A stretch of 28,251 nucleotides of DNA from Chara braunii (taxonomy: Eukaryota; Streptophyta; Charophyceae; Charales; Characeae), in NCBI GenBank assembly GCA_003427395.1, contig BFEA01000163.1, forward strand, positions 422,404-450,654, given 5' to 3'. This document shows, piece by piece, positions 10,382 to 20,043 of the stretch. A program made the translations under genes and the position numbers. The stretch's first letter is position 1, and each line of letters begins with the position of its first letter. The notes beneath the pieces were generated by a model. The model had not been told where the DNA came from and ran no database searches. It was given only the letters and a program-made list of their open reading frames with translations.

Positions 10382-11046
10382 CTAGCTGGATAGGGGTGGC
10401 CAGACGGGTTCGGGGGGAGACTGATATCGGCGCTGACGAGAAATGTCAGCATAGTGCCTATCGAGGGCGGCATGGTATGGACACCGTGAGGTGTGTCCAT
10501 CCTGGCGGCAACGAAGGCAGCCGCGACGGGCTTCGAGGGAGGCGCGTTCCGCAGGAAATAGAGCTCCACGAGGAGGGACGAAACCCTGCAGGAGGTCGAT
10601 CTGAGGAACTTCGAACGTGCGGGCGCCAACCTGAGCAACCCGATTGCGTGCACGACCCATGGCAGACATGGCCGTCTGTAAGCGCTCGGCCACCGGGACA
10701 GCGTCGTCATCCAAGTGGTACTGGATAACGTCCCGAAGCTCAATGTCCTCGAAGGCGTCCCCAAGGGTAGGGTCGAGCTCAGTTGAGGCGTCCTCGCCAT
10801 ACTCGAGAGAACTGTAGCGCCGAGATAATGGCGCTCCAGGTCAAGTTGGTCGGCGAAAGTGGCTGGCGAAAGAGGATCAATCGCGAGTAGCACCGCGTGA
10901 CTTGATGGCGACGGCATGGATCATGAAGAAGATGGAGCATCGGAGAAGCGACTTCGCATCTTCTGATACTGTCGACCAACCTCGTAGGCCTGCTCGGAGG
11001 AGGCGAAGCTCTGTCGCCAGAGCTCGATGCGGTAGTCAGTCGGAAG
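10382..11046 (-). pseudogene. 3' part of gag, element B (zinc knuckle)
   Basis: The frame 10714-10382 matches the gag C-terminus of element A: a GFVPPRGALFPAERAS segment, then a zinc knuckle CLRCRQDGHTSRCP, one residue shorter than in element A before the last Cys. Upstream, 10779-11046 encodes the ELWRQSFASSEQAYEVGR region but is split among frames. The frame ends at TAG 10384-10382, with GTG of pol six bases further on in a different frame, as in element A. Confidence 0.8.
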
Positions 11047-12620
11047 ACTAACGACGAACCTGTTGGTCAAAAGGACCTCAGGTAGGAGTGTCTGGTCGCA
11101 AATGAGGTGGGCGTTTCAAAACACTCGGATGTGACGCTTTACGTCCGCTGGTGCAGAGGACCCGCGCCACTGCATTTGTGTGACCCAATCTAGGGCGTTG
11201 GTCGTTTCGTGGAGAGTGTTGTAGCGGTCATGAAGGAACGCGGTGAAATTCACGAGAGTGGGAGCCTCACCTGAGCATGTACGATTGGTATAATAGTTCT
11301 CCCATGCGGAGAACGAGCTGCCTCACAATTTAGTTGCCATCATAGAGCACCACAAGTTCTGACTAGTGTTGGTCAATGTTAGCTCGCGTGTGGCAGCCTG
11401 CAACCAGTGCGACACATGAAGTGTACCATCGTAGTCAGGTATATCCGACAGTTGCACAAGGGTGGGACCACTATACTGACGACGAGGGGAGAGAGGCTGA
11501 TGGGCCTGCACTGCGGCGGCAAATGTCGGGGTCGGTGCTGGGGTGGAAGTGGTGGCAGGCTGTGAGCGGGGGCTGCTGGTGGAAGGTCTAGCAGAGGTGG
11601 AGGCAACGGCCGCAGCCAGCTGTGACGGACTGGAGAGGGGGCGGAGCCGGTTGAGGGAAACGAGCAGAAAAAACAGAGGCGGGAGGGGCGGTGTAAGAAG
11701 AAGAAGGGTGAACAACCTGTGAAGGGTGAGGTTGTCTCAAGGAGAGAATCTCCGCCTGGAGCTGTGGCCTGCGAAGTAGCCACTCATTGGGTGCGCGGGG
11801 TTGGAGGTGGAGGAGGCGAAGAGGGTACCCTAGTGGGAAGAGGAGTAACGAACTGCAGTGGACCCTGGGGTGGGAGTGAGGAGAGGATGGGAGGAGGGAG
11901 GACTCCGGTCCGTAGTGTCGGGACCGAAGCGGGAAGCTGGGAAGTCATACCGGGATGAGTTGATGAAACTGTCTGGCCAGATACCGGTATCTGGGAAGCA
12001 TCACCGACGGTAGTGGCCGAAACGGCAAGGATGGTGGGGTCCGACGGGTGTGCCGCAACAGATGGTATGGGCTGAGACACTCGCCACCACGGAGGGGGAG
12101 TGTTGAGCCTAACCTGCGGAGGAGGATGAACCACCACATCTCCGTCTCTGGAGTCGCGGAGAGTCGAACTCTGAGCCGGTAGGGGATGGAGTCTGAGAGC
12201 AGTGAGGAGAGTGACGAGGAGAACCCTTGAGGCGGTGAACTTCAAGGGCGAGCACATTTACTTGCCTCTCCAAGGGTGCAAGCGCATCGAGTCGCGCTTG
12301 CAGAGGTGCAAGGAGGGACGTAAGAACAGCGCGAAGGTCCGTGGGGTCCACAGAGTGCTGACCCTGATTGAGTGTGCTTGCAGAGGTGCAAGGAGGGACG
12401 TAAGAGACGAGGGGCGCTGCGACGATCTCCTCAGCTGAAGCCCCGTCAGTGGGTAGTGGGCGCATGGTGGTAGACATGGCGGGAGGTGGGAGAAAGAGGT
12501 GGGGAAGGAAATGGGTTGTGGCGTGGGGATAGGGGACCACCGGTGAGAGGGAGGGGACCGCGGGAGCGAAGTGGGTAGTCGTGAGTCGGCTCACTTTGTG
12601 GTCAACGGGTCGCGATGGTG
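11047..12620 (-). pseudogene. Second (downstream) copy of duplicated gag, element B
   Basis: This is a near-copy of 12621-14227 in direct orientation. It encodes the same gag N-terminus (MSTTMRPLPTDGASAEEI near 12478), the LAPLQARLDALAPLERQV helix, a Pro/Ser/Thr-rich middle, and the WLQAATRELTLTNTSQNLW capsid start, in several frames (12594-12109, 12257-11784, 11715-11323). Near 12296-12412 it also has a small internal repeat of GCTTGCAGAGGTGCAAGGAG. Frames are broken by several stops. Confidence 0.8.
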
Positions 12621-14258
12621 ACTAACGACGAACCTGTTGGTCAAAAGGACCTCAGGTAGGAGTGTCTGGTCGCAAATGAGGCGGGCGTTCTGAAACACTC
12701 GGATGTGACGCTTTAGGTCCGATGGTGCGGAGGACCCGCGCCACTGCATCTGTGTGACCCAATCTAGAGCGTTGGTTGCATCGTGGAGAGTGTTGTAGCG
12801 GTCATGAAGGAATGCGGTGAAATTCGCGAGAGTGGGAGCCTCACCTGAGCGAGTACGATTGGTATAATAGTTCTCCCATGCGGAGAACGAGCTGCCTCGC
12901 AATTTAGTTGTGATCATAGAGCACCACAAGTTCTGACTAGTGTTGGTCAATGTTAGCTCGCGAGTGGCAGCCTGCAACCAGTGGGACACATGAAGTGTAC
13001 CATCTTAGTCGAGTATATCCGATAGTTGCACAAGGGTGGGACCACTGTACTGACGACGAGGGGAGAGAGGCTGATGGGCCTGCACTGCAGCAGCAAATGT
13101 CGGGGCCGGTGCTGGGGTGGAAGTGGTGGTAGGCTCTGAGCGGGGGCTGCTGGTGGAAGGTCCAGTAGAGGTGGAGGCGACGGTCGCAGCCAGCTGTGAC
13201 GGAGTGGAGAGGGGGTGGAGCCGGTTGAGGGAAACGAGCAGACAAAACAGAGGTGGGAGGGGCGGTGTAAGAAGAAGAAGGGTGAACAACCTATGAAGGG
13301 TGAGGTTGTCTCAAGGAGAGAATCTCCGCCTGGAGCTCCGTGATGGTGGCCTGCGAAGTAGCCACTCGTTGGGTGTGCGGGGTTGGAGGTGGAGGAGGCG
13401 AAGAGAGTACCTTAGTGGGAAGAGGAGTAACGAACTGCAGGGGACCCTGGGGTGGGAGTGAGGAGAGGATGGGAGGAGGGAGGACTCCGGTCCGGAGTGT
13501 CGGGACCGAAGCGGGAAGCTGGGAAGTCATACCGGGATGAGTTGATGAAACTGTCTGGCCAGATACCGGTATCTGGGAAGCATCACCGACGGTAGTGGCC
13601 GAAACGGCAAGGACGACAGGGTCCGACGGGTGTGCCGCAACAGATGGTATGGGCTGAGCGGCGGCAGCACTCGCCACCACGGAGGGGGAGTGTTGAGCCT
13701 AACCTGCGGAGGACGGGGAGTGTTGAGCCTAACCTGCGGAGGAGGATGAACCACCACATCTCCGTCTTTGGATTCGTGGAGAGTCGGACTCTGAGCCGGT
13801 AGGGGATGGAGTCCAAGAGCAGTGAGGAGAGTGATGAGGAGAACCCTTGAGGCGGTGAACTTCAAGGGCTCGGCATTTACTTGCCTCTCCAAGGGTGCAA
13901 GCGCATCGAATCGCGCTTGCAGAGGTGCAAGGAGGGACGTACGAACAGCATGATGGTCCATGGGGTCCACAGAGTGCTGACCTTGGACCGTCGGGTGGGT
14001 GGGCGCCTAAGAGACGGGGGGCGCCGCGACGATCTCCTCAGCTGAAGCCCCGTCCGTGGGTAGTGGCCGCATGGTGGTAGACATGGCGGGAGGTGGGAGA
14101 AAGAGGTGGGGAAGGAAATGGGTTGTGGCGTGGGGATTTGGGACCACTGGTGAGAGGGAGGGGACCGCGGGAGCGAAGTGGGTAGTCGTGAGTCGGCTCA
14201 CTCCGTGGTCAGCGGGTCGCGATGGTGGTACGAGTCCGATCGAGGGGGGAGGAGCCAT
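12621..14258 (-). pseudogene. First (upstream) copy of duplicated gag, element B
   Basis: The copy nearer the leader starts with MAPPPSIGLVPP at 14258, then MSTTMRPLPTDGASAEEI, a stop at 14007, and further pieces at 13970-13527, 13680-13291, 13289-13005 and 12989-12591. The last piece holds the capsid segment MSHWLQAATRELTLTNTSQN to RLICDQTLLPEVLLTNRFV. It then runs across the duplication junction into 5' gag sequence (SHHRDPLTTK) and stops. The capsid is therefore fused to a copy of its own N-terminal region and cannot continue to the zinc knuckle. Confidence 0.8.
13686..13743. repeat. 30-bp tandem duplication in one gag copy
   Basis: GGGAGTGTTGAGCCTAACCT and the following eight bases occur at 13686-13713 and again at 13716-13743, with a period of 30. 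On the minus strand this doubles the codons for RPPQVRLNTP. The other gag copy (near 12087-12125) has one unit. Confidence 0.9.
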
Positions 14259-14317
14259 TCAGGTCCAGGGTTCCCGACGGGAGGAGGCGGTAGGGGAGGG
14301 GGGCTAGCCAGGCTAGG

Positions 14318-14385
14318 AGAACCCTAACCCCTAGAAAAACCCTAAGAAAACCCTAACTGGAGTTTTGGTGATTAGGGTAGGGTAG
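14318..14385 (-). promoter_or_regulatory. Telomere-box cluster upstream of gag B
   Basis: AACCCTAACCCC, AAACCCTAAG and AAACCCTAACTGG followed by TTAGGGTAGGG match the plant telomere unit. They are at the same place relative to gag as the cluster in element A. A regulatory role is inferred. Confidence 0.4.
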
Positions 14386-14546
14386 CAGCGACCTCATCAA
14401 GAAAAAAAGATAGCGTGGAGGGGAGGGGGAAAGAGAAATAAATAAACGGTGAAATTTTGAGATAAACAAAAAAAATAAAAAAATAAAAAAATAGTTAAGG
14501 AAATAAATAAACAAAATGTGAAGAATTTTTTTTATTTTTTTTTTTC

Positions 14547-14870
14547 GGCAGCATTTCCCTACCCCCCATGGGGTCAAAAAAATGTGCCAAGAGGAAGGAG
14601 AGACCAGGATAAACACACTAAGGTTCAAAATGCCGCTTTCAGAAAAATAAATAATGAAATAAAAAAAACATTAAAAAAATGAGGAGGTGGAGAGTGGAGC
14701 GAAACTAAGTGTTGGATTTTTCAAAATTTTGACAGCATTTCGTTACCCCCATGGGCCATGGGCTCGAAGTGTGCCGACAAAAGATATGACAAAGTAAGAT
14801 GGGCGAGAGTAGGGAGAAAAAAGAAACTTTTGGCAGCACTTCGTTACCCCCACAGGGTCAAAATGTGCGT
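14547..14870 (-). repeat. Repeated 40-bp imperfect palindromes, leader of element B
   Basis: Copies lie at 14547-14588, 14731-14775 and 14832-14869. They read GGCAGCATTTCCCTACC, then GGGGTCA, then AATGTGCC on the plus strand, which is the reverse complement of the element A motif. The DNA between them is A-rich low complexity, as expected for the complement of the T-rich leader of A. Confidence 0.6.
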
Positions 14871-14934
14871 CGAGAGCTGAAATAACTAAGTCCTAAACAA
14901 ATATAGAGATGTGTCTGTTTGCGCCCCGCACAAA

Positions 14935-14976
<42 letters not shown>

Positions 14977-14998
14977 TACAAAAAAAAAAAAAAAAAAA
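14935..14998. repeat. Compound microsatellite (CT)n(CA)n(A)n
   Basis: A CT run, a CA run and an A run follow each other directly. They mark the right limit of recognisable element B sequence. Confidence 0.95.
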
Positions 14999-15178
14999 GT
15001 TAAAGAAAAAGAAGAAGAAAAAAGTGCGACGCCGGGAAAGGGCGTGGAGAGCGGGGCATCGTCGTCGTGACTCGTGAGTAGATTCGTTCGATTTTGCTCA
15101 TCCTATTGATGGAAGTAGCATGAGGGAAGCCAAGGGGTTTGAGACGTACCTGTTGGCCGATGTGTTGCTTATCCTTTC
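14999..15178. other. Unassigned DNA left of the assembly gap
   Basis: I recognise no gene here. An A/G-rich start (14999-15025) is followed by mixed sequence up to the gap. Open frames crossing the gap are unreliable. Confidence 0.5.
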
Positions 15179-15216
15179 NNNNNNNNNNNNNNNNNNNNNN
15201 NNNNNNNNNNNNNNNN
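15179..15216. other. Assembly gap of 38 N
   Basis: The run of N abuts a long CT repeat, the likely cause of the break. The true length is unknown, so no reading frame across it should be trusted. Confidence 0.98.

Positions 15217-15263
<47 letters not shown>
15217..15263. repeat. CT microsatellite
   Basis: An uninterrupted CT repeat follows the gap. CAACAGGTAAGT lies directly after it, a perfect splice-donor consensus (CAG/GTAAGT) at 15265-15274. It could equally be a pyrimidine tract plus AG acceptor. No exon can be assigned. Confidence 0.9.
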
Positions 15264-15266
<3 letters not shown>

Positions 15267-15280
15267 AGGTAAGTCTCCAA

Positions 15281-15356
15281 CCCCGCGGCTGGCATCGTCG
15301 TGGTCGTTGTCTTGCGTTCCCCGCGGCTGGCATCGCCATGGTCGTTGTCTTGCGTT
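15281..15356. repeat. 38-bp tandem duplication
   Basis: CCCCGCGGCTGGCATCG and the following 21 bases occur at 15281-15318 and 15319-15356 with very few differences. No function is apparent. Confidence 0.9.
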
Positions 15357-15459
15357 CTCTTTCTCTCCTCTCTGTGATGATCCCAGCGTCTACCAGCCCC
15401 GCTCCCACGTAATCCTGCTCCCTCCCCACCATACGGTATTTCATTTGCCACGTCTCTCA

Positions 15460-16060
15460 GCTGCGATCTCTTGACTGCCTGCATGTCCATTCCTGCCACC
15501 CGATCTCTTCTCCCTCATTTCCCACGTCTCTCACCACGTGCGACCCCACGCTGCGATCTGTCGACTGCTCTCAGGTTGTCGCTCCCCACGCCGTGATCTC
15601 TTGATTGCCCACACGTCTCTCCCTCCCCCAAAGCAGCGACGCGCCCCTTGCAAATTCTCCGCCCCGCCCCACCCTTTCCCATCATCGCATCCGTTGGCGC
15701 CCCGCACAAATTCTTTCGCCCCCCCCCCACCCCGTGCAAATTCTCCGCAACACCGATGCGCCCCCTGCAAACTCTCCACCCCGATCTCTCGACTGCCTGC
15801 ACGTCTCTCCACCCCGCGAAGCACCAACGCGCCCCCTGCAATTTCTCTGGCCCACCCTTTCTCAGCCTCACGTCTGTTGGCGCCCCGCACAAATTCTTTC
15901 GCCCCCCCCCCGCCCCGCGCAAATTCTCCGCAACACCGACACGCCCCCTGCAAATTCTCCGCAACACCGACACGCCCCCTGCAAATTCTCCGCCCCGCCC
16001 CCCACTTTCGAGGCTCGCGCCAGTTCGCGCCGCGCGCAAATTTTTTTCTCCCCCCCCCGC
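15460..16060. repeat. C-rich degenerate tandem-repeat block
   Basis: A unit of about 184 bp containing CGCCCC.TGCAAATTCTCCG, CACCCTTTC and GTTGGCGCCCCGCACAAATT recurs at about 15618-15725, 15800-15909 and, degraded, 15960-16056. Shorter motifs (TGCAAATTCTCCGCAACACC; GATCTCTCGACTGCCTGCAC) recur inside and before it. Long open frames on both strands (such as 16333-15515 on minus) simply translate the repeat and show no domain. It is minisatellite-like DNA of unknown role. Confidence 0.75.
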
Positions 16061-16252
16061 CCTTTCCTTGCCTCGCCAACCGTGGCCCCCGCCTCGATCG
16101 TGCGCACCCGCACCCCGTTCGTCCCAGCCTGTCACTACGACGCTGCCGTAGATTGATTTTCGATGGGGACGCGTCTGCCCGTTACGGTGGGACCGTTGTA
16201 GTTTTAAAGAGTATTGAGTATAGAGAAAAAAAAACAATTTTATGCTGAAATG
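16061..16252. other. Unassigned spacer between two repeat blocks
   Basis: GC-rich sequence turns to AT-rich near 16200. I recognise no gene or site. Confidence 0.5.
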
Positions 16253-16725
16253 GTCGCCGCACCAATTCGGTGCATTTTCCATTTTTGCCACTCTTCGACG
16301 TGTGGGCCAATTGAAACAGTACCCTAACTTCAATGCTTTTCCACTGTCAGAAGAATGCGTTAAAAATTTTGAAAATTGGAGGGACTGTAAATTAAGTCGT
16401 GGTCTTTCCAGGAAAAATGTTATTAAAAAAATTCAAAAATCATTTCGATTGTCAAATAACCACCACGGCGTGACCATGCGAATTCTTCACTTTTTCCATT
16501 TTCGTTGCTATGCCATGTGCCGGCCAACAGAAAAGTCATGCATCTTTTATGGTTTTTTGAGCTCAGAAGCATATGAGAAAAAATATAAAAAATTCAGAGT
16601 CCATAGACTTCATTGTGATCTTCTTAGGAAAAATATTAGGAAAATTAAAAATTGTTTTGGCTGCGAAGTGCATCATGGCGACGATTCGACACAACTTCCA
16701 TTTCTGCCATTCCGCCGGTTTTCCA
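16253..16725. repeat. AT-rich degenerate tandem repeat, about 210-220 bp unit
   Basis: Two diverged units (about 16253-16474 and 16475-16683) and a partial third (16684-16725) share TTTCCATTTTTGCCACT-like starts, a central GGCCAA segment, and GGAAAAAT.TTA..AAAAATT..AAAATT ends followed by CATGGCG or CACGGCG. The open frame 16242-16739 (165 codons) spans the units and has no known domain. A satellite-type relic is more likely than a gene. Confidence 0.6.
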
Positions 16726-16848
16726 TTCTGCAAGGTTAGGGTTTGGAAACACAGACACATCCTGATGTACCAGCTGCTTGACACAGGATACACTTAAAAA
16801 ACAAAACGGTCCCCAAAATCACACAGGGACCCAATCTGCCTCAACGAT

Positions 16849-16900
16849 TATCTCATTGTGCAGTTGTGTTTCTCAAACTTGTTTGTGGGTTCAAATCCCA
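16849..16900 (+). other. Possible tRNA-derived relic (A and B box)
   Basis: TATCTCATTGTG (16849-16860) resembles a tRNA A box, and GGGTTCAAATCCCA (16887-16900) is a good T-arm/B box. The spacing of about 39 bases is slightly short and no acceptor stem pairs, so this is not a working tRNA. A SINE head or chance match is possible. Confidence 0.25.
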
Positions 16901-16930
16901 ACTACCGAACTTCAAAATATTAATATTAAT

Positions 16931-17003
16931 GTGTGGGTGGGTGAGTGCGTGCGTGCATGTATGTGTGTGTGTGTGGCCGGGGGGTGGGTGCATGCATGTG
17001 TGT
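16931..17003. repeat. Degenerate (GT)n microsatellite
   Basis: GT, GC and GGGT dinucleotide-like runs. On the minus strand this is (CA)-rich and lies about 340 bp past the stop of the Penelope-like element. Confidence 0.9.
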
Positions 17004-17346
17004 CCCACACTTTTCTTTTTTTATTTTACTCGTGGGTATGAAAATGACTGCGGCCAGGCAGGAACGAAAACGACTTTCAAAACTTTTTTAGGGTCCCAAA
17101 AAATCCTAACGGTGCCTAAAAATCATAGCAGTACCAGTGTGGTGCCTCAAAAAATTTCCAGTTTTCGACAGACCAAGACGTCCGATTTTCCACTTTCCGT
17201 GCCAAGCCATCATAGACAGAAGAAAAAAAACGACTACAGGCGGGAGATTCATAGGCTCTGAGCAATACTGGAAAAAAACGGGTTCTTCCCACGCAGACAC
17301 ACCAACAACGTGCTATGATAACCATCACTCGGTTTTGAAAATAAGT
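17004..17346 (-). other. Probable 3' noncoding end of the Penelope-like element
   Basis: No domain-bearing frame is present. A minus-strand frame (17521-17249) overlaps the RT gene end and is Ser/Pro-rich. The stretch lies between the RT stop and the microsatellite, so it is probably element 3' UTR plus flank. I see no polyadenylation signal that I would defend. Confidence 0.4.
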
Positions 17347-20015
17347 TCATGGTGGGGGTAAACCTGCGAGATCCAAGATCCTCAGGGACTGCCCACCACC
17401 TTGGCGAACCTGGCCAAGGAGCCGAAGAAGAAGAAGAAGAAGACCTCTCCGGAGGCGAGATTCCTTCACTAAACAGAAAATGGACGCTGCTGCTGCTCGT
17501 TTGTTCATCGCCGATCTCCACAGTCTCAACATGGAGGCAGTCAAAGTCATCCTCTTGACCTTCTTGGATGAGTACGACTCATAGTCCTGCATGGAGTGAT
17601 AATGCAGCTTCCCTTTGTCGATCAAGCATGCCTGATTCTTAGTCCTAGGGTGCACATGTACTTCAGGTGGATCTGGCACCAAAAACACTCTATTCCCCAG
17701 AAAATCCCAGACGTTCTTCCCTTCGTCTTTGCGGACCAGCTTAAGCGTCGGCGGGTAGGAAGCTACAAAAAGATCAAAAATCAATTCGAATTTCCAGGTA
17801 TCGGTGTCCCCTGCTGCACATGTCACAAGGATCGACACGTCATCCACCATCCTAACGTCCGATACGAGTCGGCGATCATTCCCAAGGTTCGTCAGAAACT
17901 GGTACTCAGCCTTAGCGCATAGCAGATTAGCGAGCGAAGGGGACGAATGCTTACCCATTGGGATCCCGAACACTTGCTGGTACACTCGGCCGCCGCACAT
18001 TGTGTATGCATGCCCAAGCTCGTACTTCAGCACTGCTATCAACTTTTCAAAGGGTAAGCACACGTACCCTTGTTCCTGGCGCACATTTCGAGCCTTTACC
18101 GCAACTAGCCCTTTCCTCTCATGTGCTCGCACAAGCCAATCCGTCGATGCCATGATTTCCTCATGCGGAAGTTTTGCAAACATATGTCGTAGCTTCTCGC
18201 GAGGATCATGCCGCCCAGGTGTTCCAGTCTCGCAACACCTTTCCGCAAAGCGTCCTTCAATTCGCCGGTCGACTTCAGATTAAAGTGGCAGGTGGAAGGC
18301 AAACACAATAACATGTACCTCAAAGCCCGACCGAGCCTGGCACTTTCCGTCCGCGACGGTTCCGACCAGGATGGGGAAATAGGTCGCCACCGGGCGTAAT
18401 CCTTATCTTTGGGGATAACGTATGCCCTCCCTAACTTACCACATGTCCGCCAGGTCGCGACTGTCTGCGAACCCGCCGTCCGATAAGCGCACTTCGACTC
18501 CGCCAAAACCTGTGATTCGGATTCCTGCAAGCGTTGGAACCTGACATTCCAGCAGAAGGTCGTCTGAAAGGCGTGCATGTACAAGACCGGGCATATGACC
18601 AGGGTTGCACCCGGATTCCTGTCCAAAGGTACAAGAACGAGGTCTTGCAACCAACCTACCTGACACCGAACCTCCTGCTCAATCATCGCACAACTCCTAT
18701 TCTCCTTGTGCGTGTTAAAACACCGTGCAACCTCCTCATCAGTCAGGTGCAGCATGTTATTCCGCCCTCCCCTCGGAATGGATTGATAGACCCTTTTGAT
18801 CAACTGAAATTTAGACACAGTTCTCCCATAGGTGATGTTGCGTGACTTATGGATGGAGTTATCTGTACCCTCCACCTCATCCAAGCGGACACGAACGTGC
18901 CCTTGAAAACGACTGAGAGGGAAATCAGAGCACACACAAGTATCCTTCCTATCATCGAGGATGCGCCTATAATAATGGATAACATCAGCAACCGTCCTGT
19001 TTTTCAACCTGACCGCTCTAAGTCTCTCTACAACAAGAGATCGAATGAACTCATCATCAATGGACAGGGAAACGACCTTCACCAGCAAGTCCCTAATCGC
19101 ACGCATACCAATCTGCGTAGAAAACTGAACTCGAAGTATTAGTCTCTTCCGTATCTTTGTGCCAAACTTGTTCTTCTGTACACGAGCCAACTTTCATCGA
19201 AGAGCGCTCCGTGTTACATTTATTGAAAACAGCCCAACAGTCCTGTATAACGCAACAAGCTTCTTGCTCGTCAGCTTATACAGGTGTCTGATCCGCCATG
19301 GTTGCGCCAACAAATCTCTCAGGAATCTCATGTTCCGTTGTGTTCCCGTCGGCGTAATCACTAGTCGAGCAATCTTGAAAACACAACCGGACTCGATCAC
19401 GTTCTTGGCACTTCGCAGCTTCTTCCTCGCAAGATTAATCATTAATAATGTCTCTCCGTACTTCTCTCGAATTCTCTTCCATGAGCCGATCCACACCGTA
19501 CCCTTCTTGGAATTGACCTCACATTCATGCCTACTGTCCCCAATCTGGTCCAGTAGAAGCGACAAGGATGAGTACTTGTATCCACTGTACTCAAAGAAAT
19601 ACAATACCACCCGAGTAGTGCACGTCATGAAGGCACCGCTTCTTCCTGTATCCCTCACATGTCCAATGGTATTCAGAGAAGGTGAAAACCTGTGAATAAG
19701 TGCCCGCTCGGCCTCCAGTCCGTCCTGTACGTTGGTGATCAAAGGCAAAGCAATATAGCTGTGTCATCCAAAAGATCGCATCCATGTATGAAGCTTCGGA
19801 GCGTTCCCGCACTTACCCGACGTCGCGCACCTCACGTGCCTAGCCCACCTTGTCACTATTCTCTTTACTGTGCAACCAATGTACATCCTTCGACAACACA
19901 GACTCACAATAACGTAGACGCCAGAGAGGTTTACATCGATCTGGTTCGGATCAACAAACCTCAACAACTTTTTGAACCATGGAACATGTCCCCTCTCCGC
20001 TAAAAGTACAAACAA
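17347..20015 (-). pseudogene. GIY-YIG nuclease-reverse transcriptase of Penelope-like element
   Basis: One frame runs from about 20015 to 18190, interrupted by TGA at 19766-19764 and 19196-19194. It holds GVY (19922-19914) and YIG (from 19883), RWARH with the usual Arg and His, then EAERALIHRFSPSLNT with the catalytic Glu. Cys 40-41 are adjacent rather than in a zinc-finger CX2C. The linker has CVC (18938-18930). RT starts with IPKDKD and RPISP; motif A begins SYDI near 18190. There the frame shifts to 18183-17347, which continues MFAKLPHEEI, motif B GIPMGKHSSPSLANLL, motif C MVDDV (VDD at 17847-17839) and FLGNRVF. The listed starts are arbitrary because no ATG fits; the true start may be further upstream. 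The enzyme would nick DNA and prime reverse transcription at the nick. Neighbour: a zinc-knuckle/SAP frame upstream on the same strand. Confidence 0.82.
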
Positions 20016-20043
20016 TAAAGAGAGTCAGCTCCCTCTCTCATTC

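Larger units (their letters stand above)
11047..14227. repeat. Direct tandem duplication of about 1.6 kb
   Basis: Sequence beginning ACTAACGACGAACCTG at about 11047 recurs at 12621, and CGCGATGGTG ends both copies (12620 and 14227). Copy lengths are 1574 and 1607 bp; the longer has a 30-bp tandem duplication at 13686-13743 and small insertions. The copies differ by scattered substitutions, so the event is not brand new. Unequal recombination or template switching during reverse transcription could cause it. Confidence 0.9.
9375..14930 (-). mobile_element. Truncated gypsy element B, relative of A
   Basis: Read on the minus strand, this has the same leader motifs, gag, zinc knuckle, gag-pol junction and protease region as element A, then stops. 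RT, RNase H, integrase and chromodomain are missing. Gag is tandemly duplicated. Many stops and frameshifts break every frame, so it is a defective copy that could move only with help from others. It lies tail to tail with element A, so the two form a large imperfect inverted repeat, roughly 538-4370 against 9370-14900. Confidence 0.85.

Noticed and set aside
15098-15499. Frames crossing the N gap
   Set aside because: They include unknown bases and CT-repeat Arg/Glu or Leu/Ser runs.
15515-16333. 272-codon minus-strand frame
   Set aside because: It follows the C-rich tandem repeat unit for unit, is Gly/Arg/Ala-rich, and has no recognisable domain.
16242-16739. 165-codon plus-strand frame as a gene
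   Set aside because: It spans diverged tandem repeat units and shows no known domain or conserved start.
17804-18283. Plus-strand 159-codon frame
   Set aside because: It is antisense to the RT motifs of the Penelope-like element.
18734-18742. CTGATGA on the minus strand as a hammerhead ribozyme core
   Set aside because: It encodes LTDEE inside the Penelope-like frame, and no matching GAAA core or stems are nearby.
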